From: Simkania negevensis
Lineage (GTDB): Bacteria; Chlamydiota; Chlamydiia; Chlamydiales; Simkaniaceae
Assembly: GCA_016191565.1 (NCBI GenBank)
Contig: JACPWA010000091.1
Coordinates: forward strand, 1 to 12,928
Direction: 5' to 3'
Length of the DNA: 12,928 nucleotides
Part shown: piece by piece, positions 1 through 7,994 of the stretch
Position numbering within the stretch: position 1 is the stretch's first letter
Layout of the letters: each line of letters begins with the position of its first letter
Position numbers and translations under genes: made by a program
Notes under the pieces: model-generated
What the model saw: the letters and a program-made list of their open reading frames with translations, nothing else
The model's database searches: none
What the model was told of the DNA's origin: nothing

Positions 1-742
1 TGCAAGTGTAAGGGAGCAAGACCTAACTGAATGTCTAAGTGGCATGAAAGGGGAGGGTCTTTCGACTTCTACTCTATGTCGCTTTTTGATTGTAGTGAAA
101 GAGTTTTTTCGCTTTTTGAAAAGGGAGAAAATCTTAAAGAGTGATCCTACCTTCTCTCTTCGCTCTCCAAAACTGTGGCAGCTGATCCCTGAGGTAATGA
201 GCATTGAGGAAGTAGAAAGACTGCTCAACATGCCAAAGAGAGATGAGGAGGAAGGAGCACGCGACCGAGCAATCTTAGAGCTTTTATATGCAACAGGGAT
301 TAGGGTGTCTGAACTTTGTGCTCTTAACCTTTTCGATGTAGATGACCGATCGGTAAGGGTCATAGGAAAGGGGGGAAAAGAGCGGCTGGTGCCAGTTGGT
401 GAGGAGGCTCTTTCAGCAATTGACCACTACCTAAGTCACTATCGAGGGGAAGAGAAGGGAGATCATCTTCCTCTTTTTGTAACGAAAAGGAAAAAAAGGA
501 TTGATCGGATTTTGGTTTGGAAACAGATCAAAAAGTATGGGAAAGAAGGAAAGATTTTAAAGGAAATTTCTCCTCATACCCTTCGACACTCTTTTGCAAC
601 CCATCTTTTAGAGCGAGGAGCAGATCTTCGGGTGATCCAAGAGATGCTAGGTCACGCGGATATCGCTACGACCGATCGGTATACCCATCTTTCAAATCCA
701 CAGCTTTATCAAGCATTTGACCAATTTCATCCTCGACCTTAG
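1..742 (+). CDS. xerD: Tyrosine recombinase XerD, 5'-truncated by the window edge
   Basis: Site-specific recombinase that acts with XerC at the dif site near the terminus to resolve chromosome dimers. The frame is open to the left edge (codons from base 2 read ASVREQDLTECLSG before the first ATG at 44), so that ATG is internal and the true start lies outside. What is visible is the end of the N-terminal SAM-like core-binding domain and the whole catalytic domain. All catalytic residues of the family are present: Arg in ATGIRVSEL (bases 302-304), Lys in GKGGKER, His and Arg in HTLRHSFATHLL, His in LGHADIATT, and the nucleophile Tyr in DRYTHL. The terminal FHPRP matches the HHPRA-type ending of XerD rather than XerC. 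It converges on the RND pump gene, with 19 bp between the stops and no convincing terminator there. The call is firm; XerD over XerC rests on the C-terminus. Confidence 0.9.
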   Translation, partial: ASVREQDLTECLSGMKGEGLSTSTLCRFLIVVKEFFRFLKREKILKSDPTFSLRSPKLWQLIPEVMSIEEVERLLNMPKRDEEEGARDRAILELLYATGIRVSELCALNLFDVDDRSVRVIGKGGKERLVPVGEEALSAIDHYLSHYRGEEKGDHLPLFVTKRKKRIDRILVWKQIKKYGKEGKILKEISPHTLRHSFATHLLERGADLRVIQEMLGHADIATTDRYTHLSNPQLYQAFDQFHPRP

Positions 743-761
743 GGATTTTTGAGAGCATTTT

Positions 762-3700
762 TTATGCTTGATCTGTTTTTGGTTTTCTTTTGAACTTTTC
801 ACGGAGCTCTTCTAAAAAGAGGAAGATAACAGGGGTAAAAAAGAGGGTGAGGATCTGAGAGACAATAAGGCCTCCGACAATGACAAGACCAAGGGGGCGT
901 CTGGATTGAGCAGTAAGCCCCCCTACGCCAAGAGCAATGGGGACTGCGCCCATCATCGCAGCAAAGGTAGTCATCAGAATAGGGCGTAGGCGGGCACAGC
1001 AGGCTTCGTGGATAGCTTGCAGGGGCGTTTTCCCATCGACAATTGCTTCGTTAGCAAAGTCAATCATCATGATTCCATTTTTTAGGACGATGCCAAGAAG
1101 CATGATGATTCCCACGATAGCGTAAAGAGAAAGAGATTCATTAAAAAGGATAAGAGTGAGCATTCCTCCGAGACCTGCAGGAGGAAGAGCAGACATTACG
1201 GTGAGAGGGTGGATAAAGTTTTCATAGAGAATACCTAAAATCATGTAGATAAGAAAAAGGGTAATGAAAAAGAGAACTTTCATGCTTTGAATCGAGTCTT
1301 TAAATACGTCTGCAGAGCCTTTTACTGTGCCTATAATTCCTTGAGAAAGGTTTTCTTTTCCGATTGCGCCAAGTTTTTTTATGGCATCGCTTAAGGCAAA
1401 TCCATCTTCAAGATCGAAAGAAAGGAGGGTAGCCGGAAGGGTATTGATATGAGTAATACTTAAAGGGCCGATCGTTTCTTCCCAATTGGCTACTTCTTTT
1501 AAAGGAACTTGAGTGGGATAGGAGGGGGGAGGCTCTCCCATCTCTCCTTCTCCTTGAACTTGGGAGGTGGAAGAGGCTGTGACATAAAGTTTATTAAGAA
1601 CACTGGGATCTTTATAAGCGCTGGGGATTGTTTCGATAATCACATAGTACTGATCGGCAGCACCGTTAATAAGAGAGAGTCTTCCTGCAGAGTAGGCGTA
1701 ATTAAAGGTATTTTCAATTGCATCGGCGCTGATATTTAAATCTGAAGCTCGATCTCGGTTAATAGTAAAATTGAGGTAAGGGGCGTGGTTGTGCATATCA
1801 CTAATGACATGAAGAAATCCAGGAGTGCGTTGCATTGCTTGTATGACCTTTTCTCCATCGCTATAGAGTTTGTTTGTATCTAGACCCATCAGTGCATATT
1901 GATAACTTCCTGTGCTTGTCTGGGTTCCTACGTCTAAACTTAAAAGAGGCATAGGGCGTAAAAAGAGCTTTAAACCAGGAACCGTATGGATTTTGTCTAA
2001 GAGAAGAGGGACCACCTTTTCCATCGGTTTTCTCTTGTTAATCGGTTTTAAGCGAATGAACATAAGGGATTGGTTGGAGGTAGGGACTCCTGCAATGGCC
2101 ACTACCTCTTCTACATTTTCGTCACTCCGAATGATTTTTGAAACTTGATCTTGATAATCCATCATTAAAAAGGGAGAGGTGCTGTCGGAGGCAATGCCAA
2201 ATCCTTGAATAAATCCTAAATCATCAGGAGGAAGAAAGTCGGTAGGGAGTGCGTAGGCGATGAAGATGGTAAGGAGAAAAGACCCTAACCCCGCTAAAAG
2301 GGTAGAAAAGCGGTGTTTAAGAACAAAATGGAGCCCCTTTTCATAGGTTTTTAGAAGGAAGTTATTCAGCCTTTCTGAAAGTTTTTCAACCCAATTTTTT
2401 TTCGAGCTTACTTCTTTAGCAACAATAAAACGGCTACAGAGCATTGGGGTTAAGGAAAGAGAGACAAAACCTGAGATAAGTACTGCGGTAACAATAGTAA
2501 GGGCAAACTCTCTAAAGAGCCGTCCCATGATTCCTGCCATAAAAACCATCGGAATGAAAACAGAAATAAGGCAAAGAGTCATGGAGAGAATAGTAAAGCT
2601 GATCTGTTTGGATCCGTTTAAGGAGGCCTCGTAAGGGGTTTTCCCCATTTCGGTATGGCGGGCAATATTTTCTAAAACCACGATAGCATCGTCTACGAGA
2701 AACCCGATAGAAAGGGTGATTGCCAGAAGGGAGAGGATGTCGATATTAAAGTTATAGAGATACATCATCATAAAGGTGCCAATGACAGAAAGGGGAAGGG
2801 CAAGAAGAGGAATGATAGTATCGCGCGCTTTGCCTAAGTAGAAAAAAACAACCACTACTACAAGAAGAAAAGCAAGAATGAGTGTGATTTGCACATCGTG
2901 AATCGATTCCATGATCCAATCTGCTTCATCAAAAAGGTTGTGGACTTTTACAGAAGCAGGAAGCTCTCCTTTCATCTGATTTAGGAGGTTAGTGACCCCA
3001 TTGATTACTTTGATCGTGTTAGCGCCTGCTTGCTTAATAATGGCAATAACAACGCAAGGCGCCTCTTTTGTTTTCGTCATATACTTGAGTGAAAACTTGT
3101 CATTTTGCAAAGAGTCTACAGCATTGCCAAGATCTTTGATTTTGACTAAAGCGCCATTATTATTGCGTACAATGAGGTTATTATATCCTGCTGCATCAGG
3201 GATTTGACCGTCGACGTTCACTGTATATTCTACTTTATTACCAAAAAGACTGCCCGTTGGTTTTTGAGGATTTCCTTCCTGAATCACTTGCGCTACTTCA
3301 TCAATCCCGATTTGGTGAGCAGCTAATTTATCTGGATCCACCTGAATGCGGGCGGCATAGGAAGATCCGTAGACCTTAGCTTGGGAAACTCCCTCCACCA
3401 TTCCTAGTCTTCGTCCCATAAAAGAATAGGCATACTCGTAAAGGGTATAAGTAGGCATCGCATCAGAAGAAATGGCCAGATAAAGAATAGGAGATGCGGT
3501 TGGATTAGTTTTTTGGTAGGTAGGATAGTTAGGAAGGTTACTGGGGAGATTTGGTTGGGCCTGGTTAATCGCCGCTTGTACATCCTGAGCTGCGGCATCA
3601 ATGTCTTTATCAAGGACAAATTGGAGAACAATGACAGAGTTGCCATTGGTACTTTGCGAGGCAATAACTTGGATCCCGTCAATAGAGCAAAATTCTCTTT

Positions 3701-3902
3701 CCAAGGGAGAGGTGACTGTTTCAGCAATGGTCTGTGGATTAGCGCCTGGATAACTGGTAGAGACCTGGATGGTTGGGAACTCGACATTGGGAAGATCGCT
3801 GACAGGAAGGGCATAATAACCAACGATTCCAAAAAAAAGGATAGCGATCATTACCAGGGTGGTCATGATAGGACGTCTAATAAAGATCTCAGATAGGTTC
3901 AT
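762..3902 (-). CDS. RND-family multidrug efflux pump, MdtB/MdtC-like inner-membrane permease
   Basis: Proton-driven inner-membrane pump of the HAE1/AcrB-type RND superfamily. It takes up substrate from periplasm or membrane and passes it through the adaptor to an outer-membrane channel. At 1046 residues it is full family length. The N-terminus (MNLSEIFIRRPIMTTL) is the usual helix entering TM1, followed by the porter motif SYPGANPQTIAETVTSPLE. The proton-relay pair Asp404-Asp405 is in GFLVDDAIVVLENIARH (TM4), and the relay Lys at about 941 is in GIVLKNGIMMIDFANEA (TM10). Two large periplasmic loops lie between TM1-2 and TM7-8. From memory, similarity is closest to MdtB/MdtC; substrate cannot be predicted. 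The start overlaps the adaptor stop as ATGA (3899-3902), which implies translational coupling. It is the last gene of the operon. No frameshift or missing key residue was seen. Confidence 0.93.
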   Translation of the reverse strand: MNLSEIFIRRPIMTTLVMIAILFFGIVGYYALPVSDLPNVEFPTIQVSTSYPGANPQTIAETVTSPLEREFCSIDGIQVIASQSTNGNSVIVLQFVLDKDIDAAAQDVQAAINQAQPNLPSNLPNYPTYQKTNPTASPILYLAISSDAMPTYTLYEYAYSFMGRRLGMVEGVSQAKVYGSSYAARIQVDPDKLAAHQIGIDEVAQVIQEGNPQKPTGSLFGNKVEYTVNVDGQIPDAAGYNNLIVRNNNGALVKIKDLGNAVDSLQNDKFSLKYMTKTKEAPCVVIAIIKQAGANTIKVINGVTNLLNQMKGELPASVKVHNLFDEADWIMESIHDVQITLILAFLLVVVVVFFYLGKARDTIIPLLALPLSVIGTFMMMYLYNFNIDILSLLAITLSIGFLVDDAIVVLENIARHTEMGKTPYEASLNGSKQISFTILSMTLCLISVFIPMVFMAGIMGRLFREFALTIVTAVLISGFVSLSLTPMLCSRFIVAKEVSSKKNWVEKLSERLNNFLLKTYEKGLHFVLKHRFSTLLAGLGSFLLTIFIAYALPTDFLPPDDLGFIQGFGIASDSTSPFLMMDYQDQVSKIIRSDENVEEVVAIAGVPTSNQSLMFIRLKPINKRKPMEKVVPLLLDKIHTVPGLKLFLRPMPLLSLDVGTQTSTGSYQYALMGLDTNKLYSDGEKVIQAMQRTPGFLHVISDMHNHAPYLNFTINRDRASDLNISADAIENTFNYAYSAGRLSLINGAADQYYVIIETIPSAYKDPSVLNKLYVTASSTSQVQGEGEMGEPPPSYPTQVPLKEVANWEETIGPLSITHINTLPATLLSFDLEDGFALSDAIKKLGAIGKENLSQGIIGTVKGSADVFKDSIQSMKVLFFITLFLIYMILGILYENFIHPLTVMSALPPAGLGGMLTLILFNESLSLYAIVGIIMLLGIVLKNGIMMIDFANEAIVDGKTPLQAIHEACCARLRPILMTTFAAMMGAVPIALGVGGLTAQSRRPLGLVIVGGLIVSQILTLFFTPVIFLFLEELREKFKRKPKTDQA

Positions 3903-5008
3903 TGCGTTCCTTTATTTAATACAGGGGTTATTTTAATCCCTGGATAGATGTTGAGCTGTCCCTCAGTCACTACTATCTCTCCCCCTTTCAGTCCTTCAGA
4001 AATAATTATCTGATTTCCCTCTCTTTGTCCTACTTTAACAGGCTGCATCACTACCTCATTATTTTCGGTCACTATGTAAACATATTTTCCTTGGGGGCTT
4101 ACCTGGATTGCTTCTGAGGGAAGGAGCACCGCATTTTTTATCTCATCTAGAATAAGTTGCACTCGGACATACTGGTTAGGCCAGAGCTCTTCTTCTTCAT
4201 TTGCAAAAGTTGCTTTCATTTCGATCATCCCTGTAGCGAGATCGACCTGATTATCAATAAAGGTAAGGATCCCTTCATAAGGGGGGGCAGTTGGATCTTC
4301 GACAAATATTTTTATTTTTAAACCACTCGATTCTTTTGCTTTTCTTTGTACTTTAGAGAGATCTTTTTCAGGGATAAAAAATGTGGCGTAGATAGGGGTG
4401 ATCTGGTTTAGGGTAACAAGTTTTGTTTCTGCTGCTTGGAGGATGAGATTTCCATCGCGTACCAAGCTTTGCCCTGCTCTAGCATTAAGAGGAGCATAGA
4501 TTGTAGTATAGCTTAGGTTAATTTTGGCAATCTCTACCGCTGCTTCATTTTGTTTGACTACCGCATCGTCGACGTAGGCGTTAGTCATAAGATTATCAAA
4601 GCTCTCTTTTGAAATGTAATCATCTACTACAAGCTTTGCATTTCTCTCTGCTGTTCTTTTTGCGTAGCTTGCGCTTGCAATACTCTCTTCAAAAACAGCT
4701 TCTGCTTGTTTGAGGGAAGCAATGTAGGGACGTTGGTCGATCATATAGAGAAGATCCCCTTTTTTTACATTTGCTCCATCTTCGAAATAGGTATGGAGTA
4801 GAAGGCCATCAGCTTCTGCCATGATATTAACAATTTTATAGGCTTCCATATGCCCCACAGTTTCAATAAATTCAGGGACATTTTTGAATATTGCTTCTGC
4901 TACTTTCACGGGAATAGGTTTTACCTTTTTGACCTCTTGTTTTTTGGTGCAGCCTATTAAGCTAATGAGGAAAAGGAGAAATAGGTACTGCCTACTTAAA
5001 TGTTTCAT
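3899..5008 (-). CDS. RND efflux periplasmic adaptor (membrane fusion protein), lipoprotein
   Basis: Adaptor of the HlyD/AcrA/MdtA type that links the inner-membrane pump to the outer-membrane channel. It has 369 residues, normal for the family. The N-terminus is a lipoprotein signal ending in the lipobox L17-I18-G19-C20, so it is probably anchored by lipid at the inner membrane with the rest periplasmic. A split lipoyl-like domain follows: first half around residues 50-90 (IMAEADGLLLHTYFEDGANVKKGD), a coiled-coil hairpin at about 95-165, second half near 170-195 (IYAPLNARAGQSLVRDG), then the beta-barrel and membrane-proximal domains. The ATG at 5006-5008 has an AAGGA Shine-Dalgarno about 12 nt upstream, slightly long spacing. 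A 158-bp fold-back element separates it from the upstream channel gene. Without the element, the two genes would overlap by ATGA. Downstream it overlaps the pump start by 4 bp. Confidence 0.92.
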   Translation of the reverse strand: MKHLSRQYLFLLFLISLIGCTKKQEVKKVKPIPVKVAEAIFKNVPEFIETVGHMEAYKIVNIMAEADGLLLHTYFEDGANVKKGDLLYMIDQRPYIASLKQAEAVFEESIASASYAKRTAERNAKLVVDDYISKESFDNLMTNAYVDDAVVKQNEAAVEIAKINLSYTTIYAPLNARAGQSLVRDGNLILQAAETKLVTLNQITPIYATFFIPEKDLSKVQRKAKESSGLKIKIFVEDPTAPPYEGILTFIDNQVDLATGMIEMKATFANEEEELWPNQYVRVQLILDEIKNAVLLPSEAIQVSPQGKYVYIVTENNEVVMQPVKVGQREGNQIIISEGLKGGEIVVTEGQLNIYPGIKITPVLNKGTQ

Positions 5009-5034
5009 GTTCTGGAAGATTCCTTTTTTATAAG

Positions 5035-5202
5035 TTTAACCCACATTGAGCAGATCAGATGAGCGAAAAAACATAAGGTTTTTGTTTTAAGAAGGATAAA
5101 AAAGCGCAGCTCTATTGGATTAATAGAGAGAGCATTTTTTATCTTTCTTAGAGCAAAAAGGTTATGTTTATTCGCCATATCATCTGCTCAATGTGGGTTT
5201 AA
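5035..5202. mobile_element. MITE-like fold-back element (5040-5197) with TTTAA target duplication
   Basis: A near-complete palindrome with no coding capacity. The outer 16 bp (CCCACATTGAGCAGAT at 5040-5055 and its reverse complement at 5182-5197) match perfectly. The arms stay largely complementary for about 75 bp and meet at CTCTATT-GGATT-AATAGAG near 5117. Direct TTTAA repeats flank it (5035-5039 and 5198-5202), as expected for a 5-bp target duplication. It lies between two genes of one operon and encodes the last five codons and stop of the outer-membrane-factor gene. Deleting the element plus one TTTAA restores an ATGA overlap between the two genes, good evidence that it is an insertion. 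Transcribed on the - strand it would form an RNA hairpin of about 160 nt between the two coding regions. The mobilising transposase is not in the window and the family is unknown to me. Confidence 0.82.
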
Positions 5203-6649
5203 TATGAGGGAGGGGATTTTCCCCCTCAGGAGGAAGAAGGACCCCTGTAGCATAGGCAAGATTAGCAATCGAAGTATACCAGCTGTTTTTAGCTGTAGCG
5301 ACCTTTGCTCTTGCATCCGCAACTGAGGTTTGGGCATTGATGAGATCAACAATAGTTCCGGTTCCTACCTGATATCTTTTGAGATTTACTTTGTAATCCT
5401 CTTCAGCAGAGTAGAGATAAGCATTGGCATAGCTCATCGATTCTTTGGCATAGACTACATCGCTGCGGAAATTCGATACTTCTTGGATAAGGCTGAGTTT
5501 AAGCTGCTCGAACTGAGCTTTTGACAGTTCAAGCGTGGCCATTGCTTGCTTAATTTCGTTTTTAATGAAAAACCCTTGGAAGAGGGGATAGGTTAAGCCG
5601 ACTGTTGCTTGAAAATCATACCGATCATTAAATCCTCGTTGAAAGTACGTTCTTCCAATATTAAAACCCGTTGTAATAACGGGAAATAACTTGGCTTTTG
5701 CTGCTTTCAAGCTCGCTTCTTTCGATTTGAGGTCGGCTTCTTGGGCAAGAAGATCAGGACGCTCTCCAATAGCTATTTGAATCAGCTGGTCGAGAGTATT
5801 TAATTCAAATGTTTGTAGCTTCTCTGGATAATCCTCAAAATAGAGTGGTGTATTAGCGGGAAGGCCCATTTCGTTTACTAAAGCGGTATAGGCATTATGC
5901 AATGCTTGCTTCTGCGTCACCAGATCGAGCTTTTGCTGTAGAAAGCTTGTCTTGGCCTGAACAATGTCAGAGATGTCAGCTATCCCTTGGGTAAATTTTT
6001 CCTCTGTCGACTCTAAAGTGACCTTAGCATTTTCTACGTCCTGCTCTTTAGCATAGAGGAGCTGTTTTTGATAGAGAAAATCATAATAATCATTCATTGC
6101 AAGCTGAATGACTGATTGGATTTCTCTATTGTGCGACCAATCAGCGTTATAGAGGGACTGAAGAGCAGCTTCGCTGGTGAAACGGGTTTGTCCAAAGTCA
6201 AGGAAAATATAGGAGAGTTGAAGCTGCGGGCCATAAGAAGTTTGATATAAAATGGCTGGGGAAAGGCCTGCTACAAAAGCTTGCCTTGAGCGCTCAAAAT
6301 TAACGTCCACATCTGCTAAAATGAAGTCATTTTGCAAAGATTGTCCATATTCAGCAGCACTGACCCGAGCGCTGGCCCAACTTTCTTTGGTACTTGGATT
6401 GGTCAAAAGAGAGATATCAATGATCTCAGCAAGTGTCAGAGGGGTCTCTTTGGAAAGCTGATGATAGTCTTCTAGCTTTAATGCTTGGTCAATTGCAGGA
6501 GATCTTTTCAAAGCCTTAAGAGGGGGAACCCAGACTGTGTTGGAGACAGGAGGGGCGTAAGAAAAGGGATCGCTTGCCCCTTTAATATCGCAGCCAGTAT
6601 TCACTATAAAAAGAAGAAAAAAGAACTGTAATAATTGCTTAATTTTCAT
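5180..6649 (-). CDS. TolC/OprM-family outer-membrane efflux channel, probable lipoprotein
   Basis: Outer-membrane factor that forms the exit duct for the pump and adaptor encoded downstream. It has 489 residues. A hydrophobic signal ends in N17-T18-G19-C20, a lipobox with an unusual Asn at -3, so lipidation is likely but not certain. Two OEP repeats follow, rich in long amphipathic helices: LTLAEIIDISLLTNPSTKES opens the first at about residue 70, and LDQLIQIAIGERPDLLAQEADL with a following KAAKAKLFPVI block opens the second at about 285. The helical stretch near 430-470 (YQVGTGTIVDLINAQTSVAD) is typical of the family. The start was chosen because the signal peptide begins there; no clear Shine-Dalgarno is visible. 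The C-terminal tail PTLSR and the TGA stop come from the inserted palindrome. The inferred original ending was HIKLIKKESSRT with its stop overlapping the adaptor ATG. Confidence 0.9.
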   Translation of the reverse strand: MKIKQLLQFFFLLFIVNTGCDIKGASDPFSYAPPVSNTVWVPPLKALKRSPAIDQALKLEDYHQLSKETPLTLAEIIDISLLTNPSTKESWASARVSAAEYGQSLQNDFILADVDVNFERSRQAFVAGLSPAILYQTSYGPQLQLSYIFLDFGQTRFTSEAALQSLYNADWSHNREIQSVIQLAMNDYYDFLYQKQLLYAKEQDVENAKVTLESTEEKFTQGIADISDIVQAKTSFLQQKLDLVTQKQALHNAYTALVNEMGLPANTPLYFEDYPEKLQTFELNTLDQLIQIAIGERPDLLAQEADLKSKEASLKAAKAKLFPVITTGFNIGRTYFQRGFNDRYDFQATVGLTYPLFQGFFIKNEIKQAMATLELSKAQFEQLKLSLIQEVSNFRSDVVYAKESMSYANAYLYSAEEDYKVNLKRYQVGTGTIVDLINAQTSVADARAKVATAKNSWYTSIANLAYATGVLLPPEGENPLPHIKPTLSR

Positions 6650-6686
6650 AGAAAGAACAGATCATTTAGTCTATTCTTTTCTTTAA

Positions 6687-6717
6687 TAAAAAAATCTTTT
6701 TAAAGCATTAAAAAAAG
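6687..6717 (-). terminator. Weak candidate terminator after gatB
   Basis: On the - strand, just downstream of the gatB stop, CTTTTT (complement of 6712-6717) can pair with AAAAAG (complement of 6696-6701) around a 10-nt spacer, followed by seven T. The stem contains mostly A-T pairs, so termination would be inefficient at best, and gatCAB transcripts may read into the efflux operon. The stretch between gatB and the channel gene (6650-6721) must also carry any promoter for the efflux genes; I see no convincing -35/-10 pair. Confidence 0.25.
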
Positions 6718-6721
6718 AGCA

Positions 6722-7994
6722 TTAAGAGGAAATCTTCTTATCGATTAGCTCTTTTACTATTTCAGGAGCAGCTTTACCTTTGGAGAGTTTCATTACTTGT
6801 CCAACAAGATAGTTGAAGGCTTTGTCTTTGCCCGCTTTATAGTCATCGATGGAACTCTGATTTTCTTTGAGCACTTGATCGACTATAAGCTCGATTTCCC
6901 CTGTGTCATGAAGAGCTTCAAAGAGGGGATTTTCGGCAATAATTTTCTCAGGACTTTTACCCGGAATGAGCACCATGAGATCGGCAATTTCTTTGGCAAT
7001 CCTTCCGGTGATTTTTTTCTGATCAATCAGATTGACCAAAGTGGCGATCTGGTCGCTTTTGATCGCTGAATCATAAAGCAGGATTCCCTGGTCTTTTAAA
7101 CGGCCAATGAATTCAACTAGGATCCAGTTGCAAAGAGCGCGGCTATTTTTGCAGGTTTTAAGTCCTTCTTCAAAATAATCAGAGAGCTTTTTGTCCTCTG
7201 CAAGAAGAGAAGCTGCCTCTTTGGCAAGAGCTAGAGTTTCCACATAGCGTTGGTATTTTTGCAAAGGGAGCTCAGGAAGGTTATTTCTGATTTCTTCAAT
7301 ATACTCTTTAGAAAGGATTACAGGAAGAAGATCAGGCTCAGGGAAGTATCGGTAGTGGGCGGAGGGCTAAGTCTCCTTTAGGACGCACAGAGATGTTGAC
7401 ATCAAACCTAAGCCCTCCCTCTTCCATGTTGCAGTCTGCTACCTCTGTTGTTTGCAGGATTGCTTTGATGGCACTAGCAAAGGCAGTGGCTTCTTTTGGA
7501 GAGAAAAGGCAAGGTTCTGACACGATCTCAATGAGAGGAACGCCGGCTCGATTATAATCGACCCCAGCAAACTCATTAAAATGCTTCAGCATTCCTGCAT
7601 CGTCTTCCAGATGAGCCCGGTTGATCTTAAATTCTTTCATTTTTCCTTCGACATCAGCACTGACCCGTCCTCCTCGGATGATCGGCTGATCAAACTGAGT
7701 GATTTGGAAGTTGCGAGGACTATCGGGATAGAAATAGGATTTTCTATCAAATTTGCTAAAAGGAGAGACCTCAGCTCCAATGGCGCAACCGAAGAGAACT
7801 GCTTTTTCTACTGCTTCTTTATTAAGAATGGGCAGAGACCCTGGCTGCCCTGTATCGACAATCCCGATATTTGTGTTGGGTTCATTGCCAAAACGATTGG
7901 GAGAGGAACTAAAGAGTTTAGAGCGGGTTTTGAGTTGGACGTGGATTTCAAGACCGATCACCATTTCCCATTCTTTATAGGAGATTTCTGTCAT
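6722..7994 (-). pseudogene. gatB: gatB, Asp/Glu-tRNA amidotransferase subunit B, disrupted by an internal deletion and frame change
   Basis: GatB binds the misacylated tRNA and activates its side chain with ATP before amidation with ammonia from GatA. Here it is in two pieces. The first (7994 down to 7338) gives 218 residues with the family start [10 protein letters not shown] (Glu16, His18), [15 protein letters not shown] and [21 protein letters not shown], then six out-of-frame residues and TGA. The second, in another frame, is open from 7366 to 6722. It picks up at [12 protein letters not shown] and runs through LPELPLQKYQRY to the YqeY-like C-terminal domain ending GQVMKLSKGKAAPEIVKELIDKK. 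The usual block between them, with the conserved KNxNSF motif, is absent: about 65 residues by comparison with typical GatB. The junction is within 7351-7364. Both halves are otherwise intact, so the lesion is recent or an assembly error. The start overlaps the gatA stop by ATGA. A TTG at 7262-7264 could start the second piece but has no ribosome binding site. Confidence 0.85.

Noticed and set aside
44..742. xerD starting at the ATG at 44
   Set aside because: The same frame is open to the left edge and reads as normal XerD N-domain sequence, and typical XerD is longer, so the ATG is internal.
743..775. AGCAT-TTTTTT-ATGCT as a bidirectional terminator between xerD and the pump gene
   Set aside because: The stem is only five bp and overlaps the end of the pump coding region; too weak to call.
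5040..5197. Plain intrinsic terminator between channel and adaptor genes
   Set aside because: Arms of about 75 bp, no T-run after the stem, flanking TTTAA direct repeats and restoration of a gene overlap on removal all point to an insertion instead.
7338..7380. Programmed ribosomal frameshift in gatB
   Set aside because: A frameshift alone cannot explain the absent block of about 65 conserved residues, and no slippery heptamer is seen at the junction; a deletion fits better.
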